From Microbacterium suaedae (GTDB lineage Bacteria > Actinomycetota > Actinomycetes > Actinomycetales > Microbacteriaceae): a DNA stretch of 64,000 nucleotides. The translations under genes and the position numbers were made by a program. Below are positions 31,703-40,485 of this stretch, piece by piece (within the stretch, counting starts at the first letter, position 1; every line of letters starts with the position of its first letter). Below the pieces are notes generated by a model. That model saw only the letters and a list, made by a program, of their open reading frames with translations. It had not been told where the DNA came from and did not search any database. Location: assembly GCF_003254645.1 (NCBI RefSeq), contig NZ_PNFD01000001.1, positions 1,178,001-1,242,000 on the forward strand, read 5' to 3'.

Positions 31703-33229
31703 TCACTCCTGCCCGGTCTCGGGACGGATGTCGTAGATCGCCGGGATGGCGTTCGTCGGCAGCATGTCGACGTGCGTGCCGGGCGCCACGGCCATGCTCC
31801 CCTGCACCCGGTACCACGGCACGAACCAGGCCTGCTCGACGAGATAGCGGTTGAGCTCCGTCGCCGCCTCGACGCGCTCGACCTCGTCGCCGAACTGCAT
31901 GCGCTCGAGCAGAGCGTTGACCACCCTGTCCTCGGTTCCGAACGGATTGAAGATGGCGCCGGGCGAGACCATGAACTGCGACAGCTGCCAGTCGGGGTTC
32001 TGCTCGAGCGCCATGAACGAGGCGGGGAACTTCGGCGCGAGAAGATCGGCGATGAAGTTGTTGCCCGGGTCGGTGTATTCGGTCTCGATGCCGATCTCGG
32101 AGAGCTGCTGCGAGATGAAGGTGTAGGTCGCAGACCCGAGGAGCGTCGAACTCGGCATCGAGAGCGTGAATCCGTCCTCGTACCCGGCCTCGGCGAGCAG
32201 CTCGCGAGCCTTCTCGGGATCGTAGGAGTAGAAGTCATCGAGAGCGGGGTCGTATGCCTCGCTCGTGACGGGGAACACCTGGGTCGTCACAGATCCGGCA
32301 CCGCGCTGCAGCGCTTCCAGAAGCGCCTCCCGGTCGAAGGCGTAGTTGAGCGCGCGGCGTACGCGGACGTCCGCGAGCTCGGGTGCCATCGTGCCGTCCC
32401 TGTCGAGGAGGAGCAGCCCCTGGAAGTCGAGCTCGTTGGAGGCGATCGACCAGCCGGCGCCCTCGACCTGGTCGAGGTTGTTGTTGTCGGCGAGCCGCAC
32501 CGCGTCGGCCTCATTGGCCATGATGGCGTTCACGGCGGCCGCCACGTCGTTGTAGACGTTGATCTCGACCTCGTCGTAGTGCTGAACCTCAGGGTTCCAG
32601 TACTCGGGGTTGGCCTCGTAGACGTAGCTCGTGCCGGTCACGGTCTCGCGGGTGTCGAGAACGTACGGCCCCGATCCCACGGTCTGGGTCGCGAGGTCGA
32701 CGCCCGCGTCGATCGCCTCGCCGCTCGCAACAAGCCCCGCCGTGCGGGTGAGGTAACTCAGGAGGCCCGGATCCGGGGCCGAGAGGCGCAGGATCACCGC
32801 GTCGTCTCCCTGCACGTCGACGTCCTCAAGCGATGCGAGGTAGTTCGCGTTCGGGGATGTGCCGTCGCGGAACCGAAGCAGGTTCTGCTTCACGACCTCG
32901 GGCGTCATCGCGCTGCCGTCCGTGAATGTGACGTCGTCGCGCAGGGTGAGCGTCAACTCGGTCGCGTCGTCGTCGTACTCCCACCCCGTCGCGAGCCACG
33001 GTTCGATCGTGCCCTCGGCGGTCGCACGCAGAAGCGTGTCATAGGCGGCCTGGTAATACATCGCACGATTGCCCCATTCTGAGGCCGCCGGATCCAGGGT
33101 GGCGGGCGCGAGGATCATTCCCGTCGTGAGAGTGCGGTCGCCGCCATCGCCCCCGTCCGTTCCCGCGCACCCCGCCAGCGCGAGCGAGGCGGCCGCCGCG
33201 GCGGCCGCGGCTTTCCAGCGGATCTTCAT
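31703..33229 (-). CDS. ABC transporter substrate-binding lipoprotein (SBP family 5)
   Basis: A 508-residue extracytoplasmic binding protein with a lipobox LALAGC (Cys21) after a long Ala-rich signal helix. The SBP_bac_5 core is visible in ILAPATLDPAASEWGN, LRDDVTFTDGSAMTPEVVKQNL and SYDPEKARELLAEAGYEDGF. It is first in its operon and divergent from tetR (33398). The operon ends against the apionate operon, so apiosides or related plant glycosides are candidate ligands. That link is by position only. Confidence 0.92.
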   Translation of the reverse strand: MKIRWKAAAAAAAASLALAGCAGTDGGDGGDRTLTTGMILAPATLDPAASEWGNRAMYYQAAYDTLLRATAEGTIEPWLATGWEYDDDATELTLTLRDDVTFTDGSAMTPEVVKQNLLRFRDGTSPNANYLASLEDVDVQGDDAVILRLSAPDPGLLSYLTRTAGLVASGEAIDAGVDLATQTVGSGPYVLDTRETVTGTSYVYEANPEYWNPEVQHYDEVEINVYNDVAAAVNAIMANEADAVRLADNNNLDQVEGAGWSIASNELDFQGLLLLDRDGTMAPELADVRVRRALNYAFDREALLEALQRGAGSVTTQVFPVTSEAYDPALDDFYSYDPEKARELLAEAGYEDGFTLSMPSSTLLGSATYTFISQQLSEIGIETEYTDPGNNFIADLLAPKFPASFMALEQNPDWQLSQFMVSPGAIFNPFGTEDRVVNALLERMQFGDEVERVEAATELNRYLVEQAWFVPWYRVQGSMAVAPGTHVDMLPTNAIPAIYDIRPETGQE

Positions 33230-33303
33230 CGGTCCTCCTGCTCTCGCGATCCCTCATCGGAACGCGTCCTGCAGGGGACCGTAACAGCAATCCCGAGCGA
33301 TCA

Positions 33304-33328
33304 CTAGGTTTTGATGACAAATAACTAG
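33304..33328. promoter_or_regulatory. Possible TetR operator in the divergent SBP-tetR promoter
   Basis: A 25-base imperfect palindrome with CTAG at both ends (33304-33307 and 33325-33328) and 8 of 12 arm pairs matching, centred between the transporter operon (start 33229) and tetR (start 33398). The AT-rich centre stands out from the GC-rich surroundings. It is the natural site for the TetR protein encoded alongside. Confidence 0.5.
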
Positions 33329-33397
33329 CAGCCGCTCGGATTTCGTGATCTGATGGTGATCTAGAGGCGCGCAGAAGCGCTTTCCGGAGGAGCGAAG

Positions 33398-34066
33398 ATG
33401 ACCATCGACACGGACGAGCCGACACGATCGCGCGGGCCCTATGCGAAGACCGCCGCGGTGCGGGAGACGATCCTCGACGCCGCCACGGACGTGTTCGCGG
33501 AGTCAGGCTTCCGGTCCGGCTCGATCCGCGGCATTGCGGCGCGCGCCGACATGAGCGAGGCGGGGGTCCTGCATCACTTCCCGTCGAAGGCCGCCCTCCT
33601 CGAGGGCGTGATGCGTCTGCGCGACGAACGTTCCCTGGAACTCGCCCCGATCGGTGACGGTTCTGGGGCTGATGTGGTGCGCGGCTTGCTCGTCCTCGCC
33701 GCGCACAACCAGGCACACCCCGGCATCGTGAAGCTGTACACTACGGTCTCCGCCGAGGCGGTCTCACCCGACCATCCCGCGCACGCCTACTTTGTCGAGC
33801 GCTATGAGTTCGTGCGTACGTCGATCGGCACAGCCTTCCGCGAGCTCGCCGCCGAGGGCTGCCTCCGTGAGGGCATTGACCCGGAATCCGCCGCGATCGC
33901 GACGGTCGCGCAGATGGACGGCCTCCAGGTGCAGTGGCTCCTGCACCCCGACCAGATCGACATGGCCGCCCACCTGCGCGGATTCCTCGAGGCCCTCGTC
34001 AACATCAACCTCGATATCGCCGATGAGGGTCGCCAAGAAACGTCAGTACAAGCACCCTCACACTGA
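33398..34066 (+). CDS. TetR/AcrR-family regulator, likely controlling the adjacent transporter
   Basis: A 222-residue regulator with the TetR helix-turn-helix SIRGIAARADMSEAGVLHHF at about residues 46-65 and a C-terminal ligand domain. It resembles the TetR half of the GH3 fusion (same AGLLHHF/AGVLHHF turn; DGLQ(A/V)QW near the C-terminus), and both sit beside peptide-class importers, which suggests a family that controls such transporters. The start is supported by GGAGGAG upstream. The last codons overlap the left arm of an inverted repeat at 34026-34083, so the C-terminus may have been replaced by that element. Confidence 0.88.
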   Translation: MTIDTDEPTRSRGPYAKTAAVRETILDAATDVFAESGFRSGSIRGIAARADMSEAGVLHHFPSKAALLEGVMRLRDERSLELAPIGDGSGADVVRGLLVLAAHNQAHPGIVKLYTTVSAEAVSPDHPAHAYFVERYEFVRTSIGTAFRELAAEGCLREGIDPESAAIATVAQMDGLQVQWLLHPDQIDMAAHLRGFLEALVNINLDIADEGRQETSVQAPSH

Positions 34067-34083
34067 CGTTTTCTGGCGACCCT
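34026..34083. repeat. Near-perfect 22-bp inverted repeat across the tetR 3' end
   Basis: Arms 34026-34047 and 34062-34083 match in 20 of 22 positions (AGGGTCGCCA and CGTCAGT blocks shared) with a 14-base loop. The left arm codes for the last residues of TetR and the right arm ends 2 bases before the stop of the convergent DUF1593 gene. It probably acts as a bidirectional terminator; its size and position in a coding end also fit a small palindromic insertion. Confidence 0.8.
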
Positions 34084-34085
34084 CT

Positions 34086-35516
34086 TCACGCCACGGTCAG
34101 CACGAAGCGCGCGTAGCCCGTGAGCATCGGCTCTCCCGAGTCGGTCGCCTCGATGAGCACGTGGGCGACGTCGCCCGGGCGGGCGTCGTCCGGGATCCGC
34201 GCGGCGCAGCCTCCGGGCGTCCGCTCTACAGCGGCGATCGCGGTGCTCGCATTCTCGTCCGCGAACGCGCGGATCCGCACCTCATCGCCATCCGGATCCG
34301 TCGCCGCGAACGCCAGCTCGACGCGCTCCCCCGGAGCGACCGTGCGGTCGAGCGCGCCCTGCGCCTCGACGCGCGGGGCGTGGTTCGCCGCCGAGAACTC
34401 GGGCGTGACGGTCCACCGCAGCCGCGCCGCGAGGTCGCGCTGGTAGGCGCCGAACCATTGGCCCACCTCGCCCGCGTCGGAAGGCGGGCGACCGAGGTCG
34501 AAGGTGAGCGGGTTCACGCTGCGCCAGCGGCGCGGATCCTCGGGATCGGGCTCCTGGCGCCCTCCCCATCCGCCGAATGACGGATCCTCCCAATTGCGCA
34601 GCCCGTTGTCGATGTGCAGCGCGAAGGTCGACGAATCGCCCTCGGAGATCCAGGATCCGTCGGGCTGCGGTGGGCACCACACCTCGTAGCCCTGCTCTTC
34701 GAGCCCCTCCTTCGTCGCGCCGGGAACGCCGAAGTAGTCGGCCGCGTCGAAGCCCTCAGCCATCTGCCGGCCGTCTCCCCACACGCGGTATTCGGCCCCC
34801 ATGGGGCCGACGGAGGTGATGTTCTCCCGCATCCACGCGGGAGCGAGGTACGCCCGGTCTTCTTCCGACACGACCGCGAAGGCGAAGTAGCCCCACGCGA
34901 CGGTCGCGACATCGCGGAACTCGATCTCGGGCCAGCGCGGGCGAATGTACTCCCGGAACGTGTCGTCCTGCTCCGCGAACGCCGTAATGACGGTTCGGCG
35001 GCTGATCAGCTCATAGACGTCACCCCACTGCGGGGTGTCGCGGAACTCCTCCTCGATCGACAGGAGGGCGCGGGCGATCGTGTTCGTGCCGCCCCATGCC
35101 TGTGCGAACACCTGACCGGGCGCGTCGGCGAGGAGCACATCGCGCACGAGATCGGATCCCGGCGTCGGCTCGCGCATGTCGCCGACATCCGCAACGTTTC
35201 CGAGCTTCACGATCCTCCGCAGCTCGTCCGGGTGCGGATAGCGCGGATCGTGCCGGACGAGGTTCTCGTACGACTTCTCGTAGGCGTCGACGGCGACGTC
35301 GATATGCATCCGGTCGCCCGGCGCGGGCCACCGGAAAGGCGCGACGCCGCGCTCCGCATCTCCCGCGAAGTGGAACCGGCTGGACGAGGACACGAGAGCC
35401 GCGATGTCGATCTCGTTGCTGTACAGCAGCAGCCGCAGCATCGAGTTGAGGTCGTCGAGCTCGGGGTCGGTCGTGACGATGATGCGCGGCGTCGCGCGGG
35501 GGTCGAAGTCGGGCAT
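34086..35516 (-). CDS. DUF1593-type nucleoside-hydrolase-fold protein
   Basis: A 476-residue protein of the DUF1593 family, often labelled cellulose-binding protein. The N-terminus PRIIVTTDPELDDLNSMLRL holds the aspartate cluster of nucleoside hydrolases (Asp17, Asp21, Asp22). WGGTNTIARALLSIEEEF and IEFRDVATVAWGYF follow, and a C-terminal beta domain (from about residue 385; FAATDPDGDEVRIRAFADE) looks like an added Ig/cadherin-like module. No signal peptide is evident. The ATG at 35516 lies 7 bases after a -10-like GGATCA, as in lerK. Its promoter carries the same 21-bp GntR-type sequence, so it belongs to the apionate regulon and may be a furanosidase. Confidence 0.82.
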   Translation of the reverse strand: MPDFDPRATPRIIVTTDPELDDLNSMLRLLLYSNEIDIAALVSSSSRFHFAGDAERGVAPFRWPAPGDRMHIDVAVDAYEKSYENLVRHDPRYPHPDELRRIVKLGNVADVGDMREPTPGSDLVRDVLLADAPGQVFAQAWGGTNTIARALLSIEEEFRDTPQWGDVYELISRRTVITAFAEQDDTFREYIRPRWPEIEFRDVATVAWGYFAFAVVSEEDRAYLAPAWMRENITSVGPMGAEYRVWGDGRQMAEGFDAADYFGVPGATKEGLEEQGYEVWCPPQPDGSWISEGDSSTFALHIDNGLRNWEDPSFGGWGGRQEPDPEDPRRWRSVNPLTFDLGRPPSDAGEVGQWFGAYQRDLAARLRWTVTPEFSAANHAPRVEAQGALDRTVAPGERVELAFAATDPDGDEVRIRAFADENASTAIAAVERTPGGCAARIPDDARPGDVAHVLIEATDSGEPMLTGYARFVLTVA

Positions 35517-35532
35517 TCCTCCATGATCCCCT

Positions 35533-35553
35533 AACCGGTTGACCAATTGCAAT
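35533..35553. promoter_or_regulatory. GntR-type operator in the DUF1593 promoter (second copy)
   Basis: Exact reverse-strand copy of the 21-bp sequence at 19520-19540, again placed with TTGCAA as -35 and the dyad AANNGGT-NN-ACCNNTT in the spacer. Sixteen kilobases separate the copies, so identity over 21 bp is strong evidence for a shared regulator, most simply the GntR protein at 18748-19485. Confidence 0.82.
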
Positions 35554-35636
35554 GGCCGTGTGGCCGACCCTCCCCACAACCACGACGGGGCGCCCGCCCC
35601 AGCCTCATGGCCAGGTCGGGCGCCCCGATCGACGAC

Positions 35637-36680
35637 TCAGAAGTCGAAGTCGTCGATGTTGTCCGCGTCGAAGACGAACGGGTCGCCGAGCAGCACGATT
35701 CCGTCGGCGCCGACGGTGAACTCACCGAGCTCGCCAGCCTCGAACGTGTCGCCCTCGGCGCCCGTGATGTCGCCCTCGGCGAGAGCGGCGGCCGCGTACG
35801 TCGCGAGCGCGCCCAGGTCCTCCGGGTTCCACAGCGCGAAGGCCTCGACCGTGCCATCCTCGACGTACTCGCGCATCTGGTTCGGCGTCCCCAGGCCGGT
35901 GACCGAGACCTCGCCCTTGGCGTCGGAGTCGGAGATGTAGCGCGCGGCGGCTGCGATGCCGACCGTCGTCGGCGAGACGATGCCCTTCAGATCCGGGTAC
36001 GTCTGCAGCAGCGCGGCGGTCTTGTCGAACGAGGTCTGGTCGTCGTCGTCGCCGTAGACGGTGTCGACGATCTCGATGTCGGGATAGGTGTCGGCGACGT
36101 AGGCCTCGAACGCCTCGTTCCAGGTGTTCTGGTTGGTCGCGTTCGCCGAAGCGGAGAGGATGGCGACCTGGCCCTCCTCGCCGATCTGCTCGGCGATCAG
36201 GTCTCCCTCGACCTTGGCGATGCCCGCGGCGTCGACCTGGTTGATGAACAGGTCGCGGCAGTCGGCGTTCGTGTCGGAGTCGAAGGTGACGATCTTCACG
36301 CCGGCGTCGCTCGCCTCGTTCAGCGCATCGCAGATGGCGTTCGGGTCGTTGGCCGAGACCACGAGGGCCGAGCGCTGCTGCTGTGCAGCCGTGTTGATGT
36401 AGCTGACCTGGCCGTCGGGAGTCGCCTCGGTAGGACCGACCTCCTCGAAGGAGGCACCGAGAGCCTCAGCCGCCGCCTCGCCCCCGATGCGCGACGCATC
36501 GAAGTAGGGGTTGCCCAGGTTCTTCGGCAGAAGGGTGATCGAGAGCTCGCCGGAATCCGAGCCTCCACCACTGCTGGATCCGCCGTCACCACCGCTGGTG
36601 TCGGCGCATCCGACGAGGGCGAGGGCCGCAGCCGCGGTCACGGCCACGCCGGTCGTCATGCGCTTCAGAGAGAACGTCAT
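35637..36680 (-). CDS. rhaS: Rhamnose-type sugar ABC transporter, substrate-binding lipoprotein
   Basis: A 347-residue type I periplasmic-binding-protein lipoprotein. The lipobox LALVGC is followed by a Gly/Ser-rich tether (GGSSSGGGSDSG). LLPKNLGNPYFDASRIGGEAA and TDGQVSYIN-like blocks, with VVSANDPNAICDAL, match the RhaS/AI-2-binding subgroup. It is the last gene of a four-gene operon (ATPase, two permeases, binding protein). ATG 36680 is preferred because AAGGA lies 6 bases upstream; ATG 36686 adds two residues but sits on the Shine-Dalgarno. Confidence 0.85.
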   Translation of the reverse strand: MTFSLKRMTTGVAVTAAAALALVGCADTSGGDGGSSSGGGSDSGELSITLLPKNLGNPYFDASRIGGEAAAEALGASFEEVGPTEATPDGQVSYINTAAQQQRSALVVSANDPNAICDALNEASDAGVKIVTFDSDTNADCRDLFINQVDAAGIAKVEGDLIAEQIGEEGQVAILSASANATNQNTWNEAFEAYVADTYPDIEIVDTVYGDDDDQTSFDKTAALLQTYPDLKGIVSPTTVGIAAAARYISDSDAKGEVSVTGLGTPNQMREYVEDGTVEAFALWNPEDLGALATYAAAALAEGDITGAEGDTFEAGELGEFTVGADGIVLLGDPFVFDADNIDDFDF

Positions 36681-36732
36681 TGTCATTCCTTTCCATCGTG
36701 TGCGCCGGGAGCGGGAGCCCCGGCGAAGTGCG

Positions 36733-37785
36733 TCAAGAGGTGGGAGACGAGGTGATGCGGGCGGGCGACACCTTGGCGCGCCTCGTCTTCACCCACGCGT
36801 ACAGGCTCGCCCCCACCACCGAGATGATCAGCAGGCCGCCGGTGATGATGTTGATGATGTCGCTGGTCACACCGCTGAGACGCAGCGCGCTCGAGAGCGC
36901 CCCGATCAGCAGCACTGCCGCGATGACACCGTGGATCCGGCCGCGCCCGCCGAACACCGACACGCCGCCGAGCACGACAGCCGCGATGACTTGCAGTTCG
37001 AGGCCCGTCGCGTTGTCGCCACGGGCGCTGCCGTAGCGCAAGGTGTAGAAGATCCCGGCGAGCGCGGCGACCGCGCCCGCGAGAACGAACACGATGAACT
37101 TCGTGCGCTCGACGTTCACGCCCGAGAAGTGGGCGGCCTCCTTCGACTGGCCGACGGCGAAGATGCCCCGGCCGAAGGGGGTGAAGTGGAACAGGACGAC
37201 GAAGATCACCAGCAGCACCAGGAACGGCACGATCACCCAGGGGATCTGAGTGCCCGCGAGCTTGGCCTTGGCCAGCGCCGTCCAGAACTCGGGGAACTCG
37301 GTGACGGCCGTGGTGCCGAGCACGCCGACCGCGATTCCGCGGAACAGCGCGAGCGTGCCGATCGTGACCGCGAGCGAGGGCAGACCAACCGTGGTGACGA
37401 GGAACCCGTTGAACGCACCGCCAACCACACCGACGATGAGCGCGATGAGAGCCGCGGCCTCGAAAGGCATACCACCCTGCACGAGGGCACCGGTCGTCAC
37501 GCTCGCGAGCCCGGCCATGCTGCCGACCGACAGATCGATCTCGCCCGTCGTCATCACGAGAGTCATCGGCAGGGCGATGAACAGGATGGGCGTCACATCA
37601 AGCAGCAGATAGTTGTACGTCAGGGGCTGTGCGAACCCGTCGACGGTCGCCGAGGCGACGATCAGAACGAGCGCAAACAGGCCGATGATGGCGAATTCCC
37701 GCGTCATCAGAACACGGCGCCACAGCGGTCGCTCGTAGTCGAACCGGACGACGTTGGTCGTCGTCGTGGATGCTGCGGTGGTCAT
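36733..37785 (-). CDS. rhaQ: Rhamnose-type sugar ABC transporter permease
   Basis: A 350-residue permease of the ribose/rhamnose class with eight to ten helices. Family blocks are LPMTLVMTTGEIDLSVGSM (second half of the pair uses GEIDLSVG), VGLPSLAVTIGTLALFRGIA and GRGIFAVGQSKEAAHFSGV. C-terminal helices end in a short basic tail. It overlaps the other permease by 4 bases (ATGA). Confidence 0.85.
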   Translation of the reverse strand: MTTAASTTTTNVVRFDYERPLWRRVLMTREFAIIGLFALVLIVASATVDGFAQPLTYNYLLLDVTPILFIALPMTLVMTTGEIDLSVGSMAGLASVTTGALVQGGMPFEAAALIALIVGVVGGAFNGFLVTTVGLPSLAVTIGTLALFRGIAVGVLGTTAVTEFPEFWTALAKAKLAGTQIPWVIVPFLVLLVIFVVLFHFTPFGRGIFAVGQSKEAAHFSGVNVERTKFIVFVLAGAVAALAGIFYTLRYGSARGDNATGLELQVIAAVVLGGVSVFGGRGRIHGVIAAVLLIGALSSALRLSGVTSDIINIITGGLLIISVVGASLYAWVKTRRAKVSPARITSSPTS

Positions 37786-38810
37786 GATTCGTCCCTCGCT
37801 TCGATGAGGCGTCGTCTCTGCCGAAGAGCGAGCACGCGGTCGAGCACGATCGCTCCGATGATGAGCACGCCGACCACGGCCTGCTGCCAGAAGTCGGGGA
37901 TGCCGAGAATCGGGAGCGCGCGGTTGATCGTCATCAGCAGGAAGGCGCCGATGGCCGCTCCCCAGACGGTTCCGACACCGCCGACGATGGCCACACCGCC
38001 GATGACGGCGGCGCCGATCGCGTCGAACTCCCATCCGGCCGCGGCCTGCGAGTCGATCGTGCCGTAGCGGGCCGCGTAGAACACGCCGGCGAGTCCCGCG
38101 AGCGTTCCGGAGAGGACGAACGCCGTGAGCACGCGGCGGGTGGTCTTCAGGCCGTACAGCTTCGCCGCCTCGGGATCGGATCCGATCGCGTACAGCTCGC
38201 GTCCCGATCGCGCGTTCTTCAGATACCACGCCGCGAGGATCAGCACGATGATCGCGACGATCGTCAGCACGGGAATCGAGAGGATCTGGGCCGTACCAAG
38301 GCTCAGGAAGGCCTTGGGCATATCCGCACCGTTCACCCGGTCGCTGCCGGCCCACAGCACGTTGATGCCTCGGTAGGCATAGAGCGTGCCGAGGGTGATG
38401 ACCATCGCCGGCACCTTCGCGAACGACACGAGCATGCCGTTGATGAGGCCGAGCAGCGCGCCGAACAGCAGCGCCGCGAAGACGACGACCACGATCGGGA
38501 TCCCGGGGAAGTCCACGAACAGACGGCCGGTGAGGTAGGCGGTCAGGCCGATCACCGAGCCGACGGAGATGTCGACGTTGCGGGTGATGATGACGATCGC
38601 CTGGCCGACGGCAACCAGCAGCAGCGGCGCCGGAGTCACCAGGAGGTCGCGCCACCCGTCGCTAGAGAAGAGGAAGTTCGGGTTCTTGCCGGTCGCGGCG
38701 GCGACGACGAGGAAGAGCGCGAGCAGAATGCCGATCTCGCGCATGCGGGCGCCGCCGAAGATCGCCTTCAGACGACCGGTGCTCTGCGCCGTGGTGGCCG
38801 TGGTGGTCAT
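37782..38810 (-). CDS. rhaP: Rhamnose-type sugar ABC transporter permease
   Basis: A 342-residue permease of the ribose/rhamnose class. Diagnostic stretches are GQAIVIITRNVDISVGSVIG, KVPAMVITLGTLYAYRGINV and GRELYAIGSDPEAAKLYGL, which match RhaP. It pairs with the permease at 36733-37785 to form the membrane channel, and its start overlaps the ATPase stop by 4 bases. Confidence 0.85.
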   Translation of the reverse strand: MTTTATTAQSTGRLKAIFGGARMREIGILLALFLVVAAATGKNPNFLFSSDGWRDLLVTPAPLLLVAVGQAIVIITRNVDISVGSVIGLTAYLTGRLFVDFPGIPIVVVVFAALLFGALLGLINGMLVSFAKVPAMVITLGTLYAYRGINVLWAGSDRVNGADMPKAFLSLGTAQILSIPVLTIVAIIVLILAAWYLKNARSGRELYAIGSDPEAAKLYGLKTTRRVLTAFVLSGTLAGLAGVFYAARYGTIDSQAAAGWEFDAIGAAVIGGVAIVGGVGTVWGAAIGAFLLMTINRALPILGIPDFWQQAVVGVLIIGAIVLDRVLALRQRRRLIEARDES

Positions 38811-40336
38811 GAGTGCGGCTCCGATGCGTGAGTTGCGGCGTGCATGACGTTCTCGCTGGTCGCGTCTGCGCGATCGATCTCGGCGGTGATCCGCCCCTCA
38901 TGCATGACGAGCACGCGATCGGCCATGCCGAGCACCTCGGGCAGCTCGGACGAGATCATCACGATGCCGAGCCCCTGACCGGCGAGCTCCGACAGCAGCG
39001 CGTGAACCGCCGCCTTCGTCCCGACGTCGATGCCGCGGGTGGGCTCGTCGACGATGAGGACCTTCGGGTTCGTCGCCAGCCACTTGGCCAGGACGACCTT
39101 CTGCTGGTTTCCTCCGGAGAGCGTTCCGGCGATGGTGTCGAGCGCGTGGCTCTTCACCTCGAGCTTCGCCGCCCACCCGCGTGCCGCCCGATTCTCGATG
39201 CCCGTCGTGATCAGGCCGAACCGAGACAGCTCACGCTGGATCGCGGAGGTGATGTTTCCGCCGACGGTCGCATCAACGACGAGGCCCTGCTTGCGGCGGT
39301 CCTCCGGGACGAGCGCGAGACCTGCGCGCATCGCAGCGGTCGGCTTCTTGGGAGGGACGGTCCGCCCGTCCATGGTGACGGTGCCGGAGGCGTAGCCGTC
39401 GACGCCGAACACGGCGCGCACCACCTCGCTCCGGCCAGCCCCGACGAGGCCGGCGAGCGCGACGATCTCGCCCGCCCGCACCTGAAAGGAGATGTCGTGG
39501 AAGACGCCGGGGCTCGTGAGGGAATCGACCCGGAGCAGCTCCTCGCCGACGGCGGTCTCCTGCTTCGGAAACAGCTCGGTCACGTCGCGCCCCACCATCT
39601 GACGGACGAGGTCGTCGACCGTCGTCTCAGCGATCGGCTGCGTCGCGATGTATGAGCCGTCACGCATCACGGTGACGGTGTCGCACAGATCGAAGACCTC
39701 GTCGAAGCGGTGGGAGATGAACATGATGGCCCGGCCCTCATCGCGGAGGCTGCGCGCGACCGCAAACAGGCGGTCGACCTCGACCCCGCTCAGCGCGGCG
39801 GTCGGCTCGTCCATGATCAGCACGCTCGCGTCGAGCGAGATCGCCTTCGCGATCTCGATGATCTGCTGATCGGCGATCGAAAGGCCCTCGGTGATCCGGT
39901 CCGGATCGAGGTTCACACCGAGGCGAGCGAAGATCTGCTCGACCTCGACGCGCATCGCCTTGCGGTCGATGCGTCCCAGCGCGCCGGTGGGCTGCCGCCC
40001 CATGAAGATGTTCTCGGTGATCGACAGATCCGGGAACAGCGTCGGCTCCTGGTAGATCACCGCGATGCCGGCTTCCTTCGACTGCGCGGTGCTGGAGAAG
40101 TCCACGTCCTCCCCGTGCAGGCGGAAATCACCGGCGTCACGGCGGTACAGACCGGCCATGATCTTCACGAGGGTCGACTTGCCCGCGCCGTTCTCGCCGA
40201 TCAGCGCGTGGATCGAGTTCGGGTGCAGGGCGAGACTGCCCGAGCGAAGCGCGACGACGGGCCCGAAGGACTTCACGACGCGATCCAGCTCCAGAGCAGG
40301 CCCTGAAGACCTGCGATCGGAATCTAGGGCGACCAC
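38807..40336 (-). CDS. rhaT: Rhamnose-type sugar ABC transporter, tandem ATP-binding protein
   Basis: A 509-residue ATPase with two nucleotide-binding domains, as in RbsA. The first has Walker A GENGAGKSTLVKI (about residue 40), the signature GLSIADQQIIEIAKA and Walker B VLIMDEPTAALSG. The second has the degenerate loop GLVGAGRSEVVRA and signature LSGGNQQKVVLAKW. It is first in the operon. The transporter imports a monosaccharide, most likely L-rhamnose released by the GH78 enzyme encoded nearby. No rhamnose isomerase or kinase lies in this window. Confidence 0.87.
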   Translation of the reverse strand: MVALDSDRRSSGPALELDRVVKSFGPVVALRSGSLALHPNSIHALIGENGAGKSTLVKIMAGLYRRDAGDFRLHGEDVDFSSTAQSKEAGIAVIYQEPTLFPDLSITENIFMGRQPTGALGRIDRKAMRVEVEQIFARLGVNLDPDRITEGLSIADQQIIEIAKAISLDASVLIMDEPTAALSGVEVDRLFAVARSLRDEGRAIMFISHRFDEVFDLCDTVTVMRDGSYIATQPIAETTVDDLVRQMVGRDVTELFPKQETAVGEELLRVDSLTSPGVFHDISFQVRAGEIVALAGLVGAGRSEVVRAVFGVDGYASGTVTMDGRTVPPKKPTAAMRAGLALVPEDRRKQGLVVDATVGGNITSAIQRELSRFGLITTGIENRAARGWAAKLEVKSHALDTIAGTLSGGNQQKVVLAKWLATNPKVLIVDEPTRGIDVGTKAAVHALLSELAGQGLGIVMISSELPEVLGMADRVLVMHEGRITAEIDRADATSENVMHAATHASEPHS

Positions 40337-40379
40337 TTACGGTCCTCTCCTTCGAGGGGTTGCGACACTGAACTGTGCC

Positions 40380-40391
40380 TGAATCGATTCA
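40380..40391. promoter_or_regulatory. LacI-type operator upstream of the rhamnose transporter operon
   Basis: A perfect 12-bp palindrome with central CG, TGAATCGATTCA, 43 bases upstream of the ATPase gene and 94 bases from the divergent LacI-family gene. Its form matches LacI-family operators, and the divergent regulator at 40486 is the likely binder. Confidence 0.65.
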
Positions 40392-40485
40392 TGCTTCGTT
40401 CAAGGTAACGTAGTTCACACCGCGCCCACGACACAAGCTCGGGACGGTGATCAGATCGTGATGCGCCTCGAGAAAGGGAGAGCGG

